Below, one piece after another: positions 23,901-31,500 of a stretch of DNA of 64,000 nucleotides (positions within the stretch are counted from its first letter, which is position 1; every line of letters begins with the position of its first letter). Both the position numbers and the translations under genes were made by a program. This DNA comes from Acanthosoma haemorrhoidale (lineage: Eukaryota; Arthropoda; Insecta; Hemiptera; Acanthosomatidae), in assembly GCA_930367205.1 (NCBI GenBank), contig OV884011.1:39879754-39943753 (forward strand). Reading direction: 5' to 3'. A model generated the notes under the pieces. It worked only from the letters and a program-made list of their open reading frames with translations, ran no database searches and was not told the DNA's origin.

Positions 23901-26900
23901 ATTCTGATTAATTAGTCACAACATTGGTAAGTACTTCTTCATTTGAAACCAGCCTTAGTTTGGACTAGATTACTAACTATGGACTATTACTAGCAGAGTT
24001 TTTTACGGAAGAACACTGTGTATACATAAATATTTTTTTCAGCCACTGGATTTACTTTGGTTGAATTAAAGTAATTGATCAATGCCAACCTATGTAAACC
24101 TACTTTTAGCAGATAGCACTGCACCAATGAGGGAAAATTTCCTGGGAAATGTATGATCAGTATGATTGACTCGCTATTGGAATTGGGCTAAATCTTTGTA
24201 TGTATTTGTATAAAATAGGCATAAATGTTCATGTGTTCCATGAATGGAGATTATTTTAAGTCAGTACACAGCCTATATGACCTATGCCTATAAAATACGT
24301 ACTAAGACATGCATAGCTGAGCTAGATCCTTGGGTTCTAATCCTGGCCTTGTCAATATTTTCTCTTTCGCTGATAATTATAACAACTAAATACATTTTTG
24401 GAAGGAGTGGTATGGAAACACAGCTACCAGTGTTCAACAACATGTAATTAAGAAATATTTCTTACCACCATTGATATCTTGTTTATTTTCGATAGGATTG
24501 TCTTCATCTGTTTTATCAATCAACCTATTTGCATCTGAAAATTAGAACATCAATAATTAAAAAAAAAAAAATAAGTGAGAATATCATCAATAACTTTACA
24601 AGAACTTTTACCAAGAAAATCTTTTTTAAATATGTTCTCAGCAATAAGAGGCTGGATGAGATATTGGGCTTAACACCCTCATTAGATTCTATTTAAAGGA
24701 GTACTACTGGTTATATATAGGCTCCCACCATATCCTAGCTAGATGAGCCAATGGTTACCTTTGACCAGATATACAAAAAACATTCTGTCCCAAAATCAAT
24801 GTTAGTCAAGTGATTTTTCAAACTACAGCTTTGTTGAACATACCATAACTCCTCCTTTACAGATACTTTCAACAAATAATTAATTAAGGACCCAATAATT
24901 TAATTAGCATTAATCTTAAACACATTAATATTATCAAAGATATAAATGTTATTTTCAAAACTAGTGTTGTTTTTATTTGTAGCATTATCATGGCATTAAG
25001 TGGATCAAACTGATTAAATCTATGTGAAACTGGTGATGCAAAAAATTGGGTAAACGATTTGATTTTGTGGTTTTAAGGATAGTTTTAATCACTTTTTCTG
25101 ATTACAGTGTACTCAAGACCAAACACTAATTTCATTTTATTAATCAGGTCATCAGATCTGTAATTGCAAACCGTACTCGGAAGTTTTTTTTTCTATGTGA
25201 TTCCCTGTTTCTCCTATACATTTTAATTATATTTTCTATAGTCAATTTATAGGATTTTGTTGATTTTTCAAAAATCAGAAGTCTTTGTGTTTTCGTCCAT
25301 GTACTCTACAGACAGGCAAGGTTTCATTCACCTTAGGCATGGATGGTGAGAGATATTCAGAACAGAATAAGGATTCCAGGATCCCCATACTCCTTCTTAA
25401 CATATTTGAGGTAGATAAATGTACTGATGATGAGGTCAGTAAATATAATGTTATAAAATATTAAAAGATGCAGAGAGAATAGTGGAGGAAATTAATGTCA
25501 ATTAACATTTTGTAGTTAATATATAAGATATTACTTACAAATTACTTAAATAATAATTAATTTTAAAAATAACAGTTAATTAATAGTTACTTTTATTAGA
25601 AAGTATAAAGAAAATTATTTATTATTAGATTTTCATAATTACATATTAAAAACTTCCAACCTGCTTGTTTCATCACCTTGTTAAACAGGGAGAACCCTAA
25701 CTTTACTAATATATTTTTTAATTGTTATTAGCCAAAGAAAAGATAACTTGACAGAGTGCAGAGCTCAAAGCAGGAACCAGGAACCTCCCCAATCTCTAGT
25801 CAGGTGTTCTACATCTGAGCTAAAAAACCTGCATGATCAATTCTCTTTAGCAAGACTTTATTATAAAAGTCTTATGGTATATATGGTTATCTATGTATTT
25901 ATTAAAATATAGGGATAAATACCACAATAAATGATAAATAATTGTTTTTGCATTGTAATTGAGGGTTGTTTTTTGTATGCTGATCGGTCCTATATTACCC
26001 GATGAGCACTAATCCAGGACAGTATAAATAGGGAGTATACCCAAGTACCAATGAGGCATGTCCTTCTTTTATTGTTTGTTAAGGTTTCGTTGATTTTTCT
26101 AAATATCTGCCTCTATGTCTGTATTGGTCCTTTTGAGTCCCCCATTAAGGCAATTTTACATGGATGTCCCATTTGATGGTGGGAAGATTATAAGATGGAA
26201 AGCCATAAGTACATATCATTAATTAGCTGGTATTAAAAAAACAAAAAAATCTACAATTTCAATAAGATTATAAAATTAAATTGATATCCTGATTAATATT
26301 ATGTAATTTTAAATCAACATCCTGAATAATATGTTAGTAATATGAAATTTTTATTTTTAGTTCCAATCTATAAATGGAACAATTTATTAGTATTATGTTC
26401 GCAAATTTAACTCAAACAGTGATTTTATGAGTAGATATTTGTCTCATAAAGTAAAAATAAAATTATGCCCATGAAAAAAAAAATGAGGGTCATTCATAAA
26501 TTAATTAGCAATAAAAAAATGTATATATTTTTTATTTTGTGCAGGGCATCTATTTGTAGCCAATGGGTGTTTAATATGCATTATGTATTGGGGTTAAAGT
26601 GAGCTATAATTATGCAAGTTCATTTAAATGGTTATCAAATTCGCAATTTTTTTCCAGTCCCAATTTCATATAGTTATGATTTTATGCATATAACTGAGAT
26701 ACTGTTTTTTTAAAATCTTTCTGGATGCTGCAGCTATAAGCAAAAGTAACTGCGCGAACTTCGAATTTGAATGTTCCTGAGGTATGAAAGCTCAGTGTTC
26801 GTTTGAACTATATGTAAATAACGCTCTTTACGATGCATCAAAGATAACTTGTAAATAACCTCCCCAGTTTAGAAACCATCAATTCAAAAGACACCTGTAC

Positions 26901-27126
26901 TTTTTTTATTTTAAAAGTCGCTGTGAAAATCAAATTCCATAAACTATTTGTAGATTTACCACTATTAATATACAATCATTGAAATAAATAAGAAACAGTA
27001 CTAAATGGTTTAAATAAACTATTGAACGTTAATTGTTTAATTATCAGGTACTAAATCATAATATATTAAAATCGAAGTAATAATAACTAAAATGGAAAGT
27101 TTACCTTCCTCCATCGTTAATTTATC
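176..27126 (-). CDS. Mini-exon gene, partial at 3' side (phase-1 symmetric exons)
   Basis: I do not recognise the protein. Reading the minus strand, coding exons lie at 27126-27105, 24534-24466, 23424-23359, 9239-9126, 7481-7416, 6847-6791, 6485-6444, 3245-3216, 2985-2941, 2844-2800, 2702-2658 and 220-176. Every exon after the first is a multiple of three (69, 66, 114, 66, 57, 42, 30, then four of 45). Each stays open when entered and left in phase 1, and each is bounded by a plausible AG acceptor and, except the last, a GTAAG- or GTGAG-type donor. The first exon contains a well-placed ATG (27114) that leaves in phase 1. Joined, they give about 211 residues: an acidic Glu/Asp-rich start, a Cys-containing segment, basic segments, then Pro/Gly-rich 15-residue repeats. 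The gene runs off the left edge or ends in a decayed copy. Splice structure is inferred; no transcript is available. The last donor (ATAAGT) looks mutated, so part may be decaying. Confidence 0.6.
443..1205 (-). mobile_element. Solo LTR, family A (763 bp)
   Basis: It aligns over its whole length with the LTRs at 17904-18700, 18719-19480 and 21225-21986. On the minus strand it begins TGTTGTGATA and ends ATTAGAATA. It is flanked by a 4-bp ATAT duplication (439-442 and 1206-1209). No internal region is attached, so it is a solo LTR left by recombination. Confidence 0.8.
1785..2420 (+). mobile_element. RTE-like LINE relic, copy 1
   Basis: It is homologous to 8150-8735. Broken plus-strand frames show a reverse-transcriptase-like stretch (LIGMIVKGIEYIVRIHNC), which resembles the RTE/BovB segment before the catalytic motif. 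Stops and indels throughout make it a dead relic. Family assignment is by motif memory only. Confidence 0.45.
2658..2702 (-). CDS. 45-bp mini-exon 11, tandem copy
   Basis: Acceptor TTTTTATTAG, donor GAAA|GTAAGTAT. Phase 1 is open (HRQPLTHGSNRDPE), whereas phase 0 has a TGA. The intron unit around it matches those of the next two copies. Confidence 0.55.
2800..2844 (-). CDS. 45-bp mini-exon 10, tandem copy
   Basis: Acceptor TTTTTATTAG, donor GAAA|GTAAGTAT. Fifteen codons in phase 1 (PGQPVAHGSKPNLE). It differs from the neighbouring copy by many substitutions but no frameshift. Confidence 0.55.
2941..2985 (-). CDS. 45-bp mini-exon 9, tandem copy
   Basis: Acceptor TTTTTATTAG, donor A|GTAAGTAT. 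Fifteen codons in phase 1, open only in that frame. The peptide starts PGLPLAGGSS. It is nearly identical in layout to the two exons that follow it on the minus strand, at 143-bp and then 141-142-bp spacing. Confidence 0.55.
3084..3121 (-). pseudogene. Decayed copy of the 45-bp mini-exon
   Basis: This segment aligns with the 45-bp exons at 2941-2985 and 2800-2844 and keeps a GTAAGC donor, but the normal acceptor is replaced. The only AG available (CTACTGCAG) would give a 38-bp exon and break the frame. It is probably skipped or dead. Confidence 0.45.
3216..3245 (-). CDS. Mini-exon 8, 30 bp
   Basis: Acceptor AAACTTTGCAG, donor GAAA|GTAAGTAT. It is ten codons in phase 1 (SLKYLSDIE); phase 0 is also open. 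The degenerate Gypsy element lies in the preceding intron. Confidence 0.45.
3294..6300 (-). mobile_element. Old Ty3/Gypsy element with diverged LTRs
   Basis: Two related blocks, about 3294-3488 and 6113-6300, share GTGTGCT(A/G)ACAACCAG TAAATCTGCGAAC and later AATATAAAATAATT. They are in direct orientation and flank a decayed pol region. Their divergence and the many breaks in pol indicate an old insertion. LTR borders are approximate, and no clear target duplication was identified. Confidence 0.6.
3500..5760 (-). pseudogene. pol: Decayed Gypsy pol (protease-RT-RNase H-integrase)
   Basis: On the minus strand in order: a protease-like DSG motif (about 5690), RT pieces including FLDDFIVVSSDKEEH (YxDD equivalent, about 4950), and an RNase H-like segment (about 4600). 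The ADALS motif that follows RNase H in this family comes next (about 4170), then an integrase core piece RYLVAIVDRTLWPEAIPLP (about 3660-3720). Stops and frameshifts separate the pieces, so no functional protein is possible. Confidence 0.75.
6444..6485 (-). CDS. Mini-exon 7, 42 bp
   Basis: Acceptor TTTGTCATTAG, donor GAAA|GTAAGTAG. It is 14 codons in phase 1, with one Cys near the start and PPDE at the end. It sits just outside the old Gypsy insertion (3294-6300). Confidence 0.5.
6791..6847 (-). CDS. Mini-exon 6, 57 bp
   Basis: Acceptor TTTTTATTAG, donor GAAA|GTAAGTAT. It is 19 codons and open in phase 1, while phase 0 has an immediate TGA. The peptide begins LKKRMQ and ends NLE, sharing the terminal Glu codon before the phase-1 A with exons 7, 8, 11, 12 and 13. 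Confidence 0.55.
7416..7481 (-). CDS. Mini-exon 5, 66 bp, basic
   Basis: Acceptor TTTTTAATTAG, donor G|GTAAGTAC. It is 22 codons and open only in phase 1 (phase 0 hits a TAA). The peptide is basic (SRRWT at the start, TIRRLAHE at the end). The flanking intron is shared with exons 6, 7 and 13, so it belongs to a duplicated exon-intron unit. Confidence 0.55.
8150..8735 (+). mobile_element. RTE-like LINE relic, copy 2
   Basis: It aligns with 1785-2420. The frame at 8263-8529 shows LISLIRMIVKGIGCVV followed by LVSLLFNILS, resembling RTE-type reverse transcriptase (the conserved ...RLIRMT...LSPLLFN region) with the intervening motif altered. It is broken upstream and downstream. Confidence 0.45.
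9126..9239 (-). CDS. Mini-exon 4, 114 bp, cysteine-bearing
   Basis: The acceptor follows a pyrimidine-rich stretch ending CCTTCCAG; the donor is AAAG|GTGAGG. It is 38 codons, phase 1 in and out, with no stop. It begins with a Ser cluster (SPSSSSEGEG) and carries three cysteines with spacing C-x5-C-x6-C in the middle, then a hydrophobic stretch rich in Ile and Met. It is the only exon of this gene in the window with several cysteines. Membership in the same gene rests on shared strand, phase and exon style across a transposon-filled 14 kb intron. Confidence 0.5.
9908..10727 (-). pseudogene. Degenerate mariner-family element
   Basis: Imperfect inverted termini lie at about 9908-9932 (GGGGTGCCCGAAAGAAACC) and 10700-10727 (complement of the same pattern). 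Minus-strand frames keep mariner C-terminal landmarks: PHPPNIPYLAPSD, IFLFPKIKSDMKG, and a final SLVSFGHPL-like tail. Several stops interrupt them and most of the N-terminal half is missing, so the element is inactive and internally deleted. Confidence 0.65.
11227..11310 (-). repeat. tRNA-derived SINE-like fragment
   Basis: On the minus strand the sequence carries a B-box-like GGTTCAACTCT and, about 40 bases upstream, an A-box-like AATAGGCCGAGCCCCTGACTGG. No full cloverleaf is visible, so I call it SINE-like rather than a tRNA gene. Confidence 0.35.
11435..11803. repeat. Large inverted repeat, 151-bp arms
   Basis: The left arm 11435-11585 and right arm 11653-11803 are near-complementary over their whole length (ATCTTCTTTTGGGAATTTC ... 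CAGTAGGA and its reverse complement), with a 67-bp spacer. The spacer ends are also partly complementary (GAGGAGGTTTTACCCC against CCTCCTTC). No coding potential. It could be a foldback/MITE-type element or an inverted duplication; its transcript would form a long hairpin. Confidence 0.75.
12847..13028. mobile_element. 182-bp solo LTR with AAGTTAA termini
   Basis: It starts AAGTTAAGTCC and ends CATTAACTT, giving short inverted termini of the AGTTA...TAACT type known from gypsy/17.6-like retroelements. A polyadenylation-like AATAAAG lies inside (about 12950). Both sides are AT dinucleotide runs, consistent with an ATAT target duplication. No second copy occurs in the window, so the call is inferential. 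Confidence 0.45.
13042..13649 (-). repeat. 3' LTR of the pol-deleted Gypsy element
   Basis: The minus-strand LTR runs from TGTAACATTC to GGTTTCAA. It contains a TTC-rich microsatellite and the same short frame as the 5' copy. An AAGGGAAGG polypurine tract lies just upstream on the minus strand. Confidence 0.85.
14315..17068 (-). CDS. gag: Gag-protease polyprotein with truncated RT (917 aa)
   Basis: This is a single open frame. Residues 1-170 are coiled-coil-like, rich in Glu, Lys, Asn and Gln. Residues about 230-400 are a Retrotrans_gag-type core. Residues about 410-510 form an Arg/Asn/Tyr/Gln-rich basic region and no CCHC knuckle is seen. The aspartic protease active site ALIDTGSEIS is near residue 622, and RT begins at about residue 820. 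After LRLCTDG (about 866) the frame jumps to YVDEIIVMTKD (about 884), so the RT palm between those motifs is deleted, and the protein ends in a basic FKKRKK tail. Gag and protease look functional; RT cannot be. The Gag could be assembled and mobilised by an intact relative. Confidence 0.85.
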   Translation of the reverse strand: MTNTNMFWSDSGTGVGSNPASKRDPPAPDPEPTINHSKMLQLILAQLNSQFNAIKENNKEQKELSGKFDQLREELKSEISAKFEQCYTDVNEKLDRQLQICEERILQGNDNLNSKLNEEINKRDQEILEVQTSNSNLNDKLDREVEKINSQYNYFRTDFDRKIMSMQQEISLIPRKIEDGIKTVGKQIQPRRPDKHAPPRFEGTQQRHPPMSEYVEPSQDQSVTQDIKRDFDDKFYFENFNNDLPQSFIKNLTQAYYLYGKYRDLHTFISQHLKGFALDWFITQKPCIDNFQNFIETFNKQFHGNSYDTLVARELDSKRYADFQHMNSTTYFAKIVARAQECIRPYDESYLCDRLCYHFGPTVELSVKIQGIATISSFLSLLMNLGEDFIRSEIRRESNKNKNFNSYRPENKRMPPKYQRRNTSESKYRPTTYYPPPNSYNRDNNNSGYNRINYGQNPRYNQNYNQGNYFNYPKQMYGNQNREPSRQQDPQNPPRMGNKKREHFVKTMQVFQDRLDEIFATDPPESEEEETNEFESKKRRSSRDVGPAATTIKIDRKPIKTITTTENKGEQYDETYTIASLTKEFTELPTHDNFLTPKTTMDNLQCPEIIIQINQQQIKALIDTGSEISCINEELYLNIKKDLNPKKISELPVQGMRIITAISKKSKKINRQIIIPVKLSADYEYNISLYVVQDLKQQLIIGMNSLSELNARIDIRKGQMVILSNDNKFRVSFVSTTQCDSELLTLPKVNEIQTESNDDINKRYYQEFQRIKEKHPKISNNFESIITESKEMFSDVPGTIKGFQYQLEIENDLSFFYKNYPIPFHGTKAVEEEIKRLIEGNIIEPTRSQYISPLVCVYKKDGSLRLCTDGQILDEFRPYVQIYVDEIIVMTKDVFSAIQYDFKKRKKIIVLFYYFHY
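17216..17823 (-). repeat. 5' LTR of the pol-deleted Gypsy element
   Basis: Same length and apparently same sequence as 13042-13649. The tRNA-Pro-like primer-binding site abuts its inner end (17216 downward). Its outer end abuts the (TA)n tract. Confidence 0.85.
17824..17903. repeat. (TA)n microsatellite
   Basis: About 80 bp of uninterrupted AT/TA dinucleotides between the Gypsy 5' LTR and the next LTR. It supplied ATAT target sites for the neighbouring insertions. Confidence 0.95.
17904..18700 (-). mobile_element. Solo LTR, family A (797 bp)
   Basis: Full-length relative of the LTRs at 443-1205 and 18719-19480, with its own indels and a different mid-section. ATAT flanks both ends (17900-17903 and 18701-18704). 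Only an AT run separates it from the following element. Confidence 0.8.
18719..19480 (-). repeat. 3' LTR of element A
   Basis: 762 bp. Most of it is near-identical to 21225-21986, but about 19107-19200 differs markedly and partly resembles the LTR at 17904-18700. Confidence 0.8.
20096..21061 (-). CDS. Gag-like coiled-coil protein of element A (321 aa)
   Basis: Highly charged and Lys/Glu/Asn-rich, predicted mostly helical. From about residue 110 to 167 it contains two 31-residue repeats (a 93-bp DNA period, copies from about 20578 and 20671) built on NKRSIDE motifs. The C-terminal 60 residues are less repetitive, contain a single Trp-Ala-Val-Glu-Tyr segment and end in FKKKRKK plus a short tail. 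The tail resembles the end of the 917-aa Gag-protease frame at 14315. No zinc knuckle or protease motif. The intact frame suggests recent or selected maintenance. Confidence 0.7.
   Translation of the reverse strand: MESVNESSREESEMQKLFRLMMEKFAENKRDMAETKRDMNEKLEKIYNRSDIFEQNLQKPFKEFNVNLDKEMHVKETDLKPEMGNQIKDFKKDKLETENKRDFIEKLNERFRDINETCNENKRSIDEQNNVNKRSIDENKRSIDINETCNENKRSIDEQNNVNKRSIDEKIDNNQEIIEPNKQNSFKQSKAKLDEKIHPLKREIKFKKQKTCINNEPVIGPDERQIINSHDHLEIQQLKNSDPIEIINRFKSTIFKNLNWNRVKFNIFYHANETPLGELNIKSIQINKLTKFKNNHRDTFWAVEYNFKKKRKKQLYFIITK
21225..21986 (-). repeat. 5' LTR of element A
   Basis: 762 bp. Its central part matches the solo LTR at 443-1205 more closely than its own partner LTR. The primer-binding site lies just inside. 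Confidence 0.8.
21991..23358. other. Intron sequence, no gene seen
   Basis: AT-rich and non-coding, within the large intron of the mini-exon gene. The only structure I see is a perfect 12-bp-arm hairpin at 23307-23340 (AGGTTTAAATGA, 10-base loop). Confidence 0.6.
23359..23424 (-). CDS. Mini-exon 3, 66 bp, Glu-rich
   Basis: Acceptor CTTTTTTTCAG, donor G|GTAAGTAT (strong). It is 22 codons in phase 1, starting L-E-E-D-I-V-E-V-E and ending H-K-H-P-A-S. A perfect 12-bp-arm hairpin lies in the intron about 20 bases past the donor (23307-23340). Confidence 0.6.
24290..24345 (+). repeat. tRNA-like SINE fragment
   Basis: ATAGCTGAGCTAGATC followed by GGGTTCTAATCCTGG, which match A-box and B-box consensus spacing loosely. 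No cloverleaf. Confidence 0.3.
24466..24534 (-). CDS. Mini-exon 2, 69 bp, acidic
   Basis: Acceptor CTAATTTTCAG, donor G|GTAAGA. The length is 23 codons, phase 1 in and out. The peptide is hydrophilic with many Asp, Glu, Asn and Lys residues (for example D-K-T-D-E-D-N) and has no cysteine. The junction with exon 1 makes a GAT codon. Confidence 0.6.
24535..27104. other. Intron sequence, no further exon found
   Basis: AT-rich, between mini-exons 2 and 1. Apart from the SINE-like piece at 25745-25830 I found no phase-1 exon or open frame that stands out. Confidence 0.5.
25745..25830 (-). repeat. tRNA-derived SINE
   Basis: The minus strand reads TTAGCTCAGATGTAGAACAC (A-box) and later GGAGGTTCCTGGTTCCTGC (B-box-like), the standard order and spacing of a tRNA-derived head. 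The acceptor stem is not conserved, so it is not a working tRNA gene. Confidence 0.45.
27105..27126 (-). CDS. Mini-exon 1 (probable start codon)
   Basis: This is a 22-bp exon with an acceptor after a run ending TTTTCAG and the donor G|GTAAAC. An ATG at 27114 (A at -3, G at +4) gives M-E-E and exits in phase 1, the phase all following exons need. Entered in phase 0 the whole exon is also open, so an upstream signal-peptide exon ending in phase 0 could exist. I could not find one. Confidence 0.5.
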
Positions 27127-27924
27127 CTGAAAATAATAATGGGAACTACTATCTGGTAGGGGCCAAGTCAGATTATCACCATCAGTGTCTCCACTGGCTT
27201 ACTGGAAATTCCCTCCAGGTTGTCCAAAATTTCCCATTTTATTTTGTTCCGATGAAATAAAAATTGATTTATAAGGATATAAAAAAAATCTTATGAACTT
27301 TTACCTTTAATTTTGAGAAAAAAATATTATAAAGCTTTTAAAAACAAAAAACCTGTTATTTTTCAAATGTATAGATAAAACATTTTTTATAACTACTATT
27401 TCAAAATCGAGTAGGAAAATGTTTTAGTAAAAATGAAACACTTCAACGTCTTTAGAGGCCATATTTGGAAAGATGTACCTGTTCAAGGGATAAAAAAAAA
27501 ATAACCTATACAGATACATAGAATATAAATATTGACAAAAGAAAATGCATTTTTAATTCTAATTCAAGTGTTTTAGCCCCTAGGCATTGGATTAAGAAAT
27601 ACCTATTGGGAAATTAACTTGAAAACATTAATATATGTAAATTAGTTTAACTTTATTCTTAAAATCTCAAGATTATTTATAACTATTCTAAAAGGAAATG
27701 TAAGTAAAAGTTTTACACCAACAGTTATTTTATATCTTAAAAAAAAATGTATTGAAACTTTTAAAGCGAAACATTTGAAATAATGTGAAAATATTTTGCA
27801 AAGCTGCTAATGTCACTTTGTTTTTTATAATCTAACGAAAAACGTTCAAGAGAAATACTTTTGGGAGTCATTATCTGAATATTTTTATTTGGGAGTTTGA
27901 TGATGTTTAATACACACACACATA

Positions 27925-29730
27925 CATATGAAACTTCTTTATTGTGATAAAATTACAATCTGTCTTATGGGCAATAAGTAATTGTGATGAATGTTCTCAT
28001 TCATACCATATTTGTAATTTTCATTCACTCGCTCATTCATACAGTATTTACAAACAGCCCAGAGACCTCCCAAATCCACATGGTTGTCACCTCCCTCGCA
28101 TGCGAAAGAGGAAGAGGAGTCTTGGGAAGTCCCCCACGCTCCTCCGTCAGCCGCGTCACCGAGTACGAGACAGAATACGCATATAATGTTAATGAAAGCT
28201 AACAAGGCCTCGACATTTCTTTTGAAATTGGCAACATTGTAGTCAAATCTGAAAAAAAATGTTGGCATTAACAAGAGATAGGTGGTAACCTGACTACTAG
28301 TAATAAAGTTACTGCTTATTGCCAGGTAACTCGGAATACCCCGAATACAAACCCCGAATCCCGGCCTCTTCACATTTTTCTCATTCACGGCAAAAAGTCT
28401 GGATGAAGACGTTCACAATTTGAACCAAACCTTTTTTTTTATAACCCTACCACGGGATCCGTTTCCCAGACGCGGCTCCCGTGGTCTGGTCCGCAGCTCT
28501 TTTTTGCACGTAAAGCCTGAAACGAAATCCGCCATGCCCCGATAGCACCTGGGAACTCCAGCAGTCAGAGAAACCCACTCTGCTTGCCCTACGCCTGTCC
28601 TTGCTCGAGGGGAAGTACTTCCTTAAGGCTTTCCCTTTCGTGGTATTGGTCGACCTGGCATTCTTCACTTCATTGGTCCAGTCAGTAAGATGGTCCTTCT
28701 ACTTCCTAGGTAGGTTCTAGGTCCTAGGTAGGGGAAGCTCTTCTAGATGTTCTCTCTATGGTGACATAGCTAAGAGGCGGTGTTCCTGGAGAACCAAATC
28801 CATTGGGGCTGGCGCTGCTAATATTGGTACCGCTTCGAAGGACATGGTCCTATAGGCTCTCGTGACTCACAGCAGCACATGTATTAGCGACTTGGAGGCA
28901 TATCTTAGGATTCCTAACACCGCGGTCTGGTAGAGGGTCCTTGAGACTGGGAACCTGATACCCCACATTGCACCACAAATCCTGGCGAGGTTGTTAGTGA
29001 CCAATGCCACTCTGTCCACAAGATGCCCAATGTGAAGTGAAAGCTTCATTGTTCTGTCCAGTCTCACACCTATGTAGGTGATCTCAGAGCCCACGTTTAT
29101 GGACCTTCCTCCAATGCCCAGGCGAATAGGATGGCCACGGTCTGTCATTTTCCCTCTCACCAGGGTGGCTGTTGTATTCTGCACAGCCATGACCATGACC
29201 AGTTCATCCACATAAGACACCACAGGGATCGTGTGGTCATTAAAGGTCACGAGAACCTTGTTAAATGCTAGCTTCCAGTGTGGACCCCCTGGACAGCCTT
29301 ACTCAACGGGTGCCTCCACCTCGTATGGCTCTGTTCTGATGACCACCCTCCGTTGGTCCGTTGGCTCAGCTGCTCATAAGTTCATAGAGGTTGCTGGGTG
29401 TCTGTAGTTCCTGAATCTCTCTCATCACGAAGGGCCACCACACTCTGTCGAAGGCAGAGGAGATGTCACACATCATGACTGTGACCTACTTGGAGCGAGA
29501 CTTCATTATGTCCCCCCGCAACCTATCTAGAGCGTCCACCGAGCTCCTACCTTTACTTAGCCGTAATGCCTTGGGTGATCTGCTCTATCGAACACCTGAC
29601 TACACTAAAATTCGAGTACCTGTTGAAGCGCCGAATACACCAGACGTTCTCAGGACTGGGAGTAGGCTGATGGGCCTATAGCTTTCGGTGGCTGTGGAAT
29701 CCCGGTATGCCCTCTTACATTTGACCTAAA
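27925..29730 (-). mobile_element. R1-like LINE relic
   Basis: Minus-strand order from 29730: a YRPISLLPVL motif, DISSAFDRVWWP (RT motif A), a GCPGG remnant, YVDELVMVMA in place of the YADD box (about 29200), thumb-like GAMWGIRFPVSRTLYQ, and a C-terminal TQ/SSQVLSGHGGFR piece (about 28560). A 3' region ending AATAAAG at 27935 closes it. Stops and a frameshift separate the parts, and the conserved Asp pair is degraded. The order is typical of R1-clade polymerase as I know it. Confidence 0.7.
27939..28388 (-). pseudogene. 3'-terminal frame of the R1-like relic (149 aa)
   Basis: This frame lies in the 3' part of the LINE relic. Its segment TSQDSSSSFACEGGDNH and the following AVCKYCM recur, with one stop, in the related fragment at 56075-56330, so it was probably part of the element's coding end or a conserved 3' frame. 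No domain recognised. Confidence 0.35.
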
Positions 29731-31500
29731 CTATTAATAAAATTCAGCGAAAGTGACATGTCAAATTTTAACTTATTGTCGGTAAGTTTCAAGTTCTGGA
29801 AGTTGGAATGATACGATGATAGAATAGGATTTTTCAAAACAAAACTGAAAATAAATTCATAAAAAGAATCGAACATGCCTAGAACAAATATGCAGACTAG
29901 ACACGGTGGACTGTTGGGAAAACATATTGTTTGGGGCGAAAATCCAAATGCTCAGAAGAAGATAAGCAAATGACATCATTGCTCCCTTCACCGTTCTTTA
30001 AAATATTTCCCCTAAATAAATAATATAAAGCTACGTATGTGATTGTGCGTTTGTCTTTTTGTGTTTAACGTCCTGATAAAGTGCAACTTGTGCGTATGAA
30101 CGGAGGATTATCTAAATTTTACCACCATAATGTACTTGTGGTTATTATCAAAATTAAATTTATTTCGATAGAGCTGCATGGAATGCAATCATGCAATCGG
30201 ACATAGGAAGAAACTGTTACATTCATGGTTTCGTTGGTTGGTATATCATAATCAGGAAACCTTATATTTTCACCTTATGGTTTGTTTATGGCCATTTGAT
30301 AGTGGGAAAACATAAAAAATACAGCCATCTACAAAAAACAAAACATTTTTGTAAGTGTCATTAATTAATTATAATCATTAATGATTTTGAGTGGAAATCC
30401 CCAAATAAAGATCTCGACGCCCTAGTTAACAATATGTAATTTTGGTTATGTTTTTCATCAATACATTCTTCACAACTCAACCAGTGTTTTTTTTTTATCG
30501 TAATTCAAAAAATACATTTTTTCTATCACATTGAGTTGGACACGAAATAAAGGTCTTGAAATCGTGACAAATGATATATATGTATTATGTGTCGGGACAG
30601 TCATTAAAATTGTTTTCCTTACCACAACCAAATCCTCAGTTGTGTGATCATACTTGATTTTTTTTTTTTTTTTTTTTTTTAAGGATACCACTTAAAGGAT
30701 GCTTAGTGAACGGACCATATTTTTATAAGAAATTTTTATGACTGATGACAGAAAAGTTCATTACTTTTCAGCCCAATGTGCTTTCATTTGATTAATCGTT
30801 CTTATTAGTCAGGAATGAGTCTCGGATAAGTAATGTAAATTGACCTACATCAAACATGGGCTAGGGTGGACAGATGCACCAATGAATTGGGAGCGATAAC
30901 ACATTTAGAGAATTTTAATCTAAACACTTCTTCAAGTGATGTAGGATATGATTGATAGAAGATTAGATAGAGATTTTTTTAGTAAACAAATCCTGAAGCC
31001 TTAGTGTAAACTAAAACACTCAAAGCGGGGTAATGGCTACAGGATATATCTTCTATATCGTGAATTGGTTCAGCAGGATACAAATAAGTCACCATCCGAA
31101 TTGCAAGAAATAGAAATTTAGAAATACTCCTCTTCCAATTTTTATTATAAAAAAATAAGTTGAATTCATACAATATTGATTAATTATTAAAAAGGCGTTT
31201 TTCATTAACCAACATGATTTAATAAATAAAACGAATGATTTTACGATAAAACACACCGAGCAGTTTTCTAAGGATTATTTAATAAGTATTTATGAAACTC
31301 GTAAGATATACGACATTTTTCGATATTGTGTCTTTTTTACCTTCCTTACATCATTCACCTTCCAAAAAATACATTATTGATGTAAAACAAATTTAGTGGG
31401 GGAAAATGGCGAGAAATTTGATTGATCAATCAATCAGTATTTTTATAAAACTATCCATCTTAGGTCTGATTGGTTAACTAATCACGACGAGGCACTTTAT
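29731..31500. other. Non-coding, one shared repeat
   Basis: No gene is visible. About 30580-30655 resembles 61850-61920 (GTATTATGTGTC ... AGTCATTAAAA), an unclassified repeat, and ends beside a T tract at 30659-30682 that may be a retroposon tail. Confidence 0.4.
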
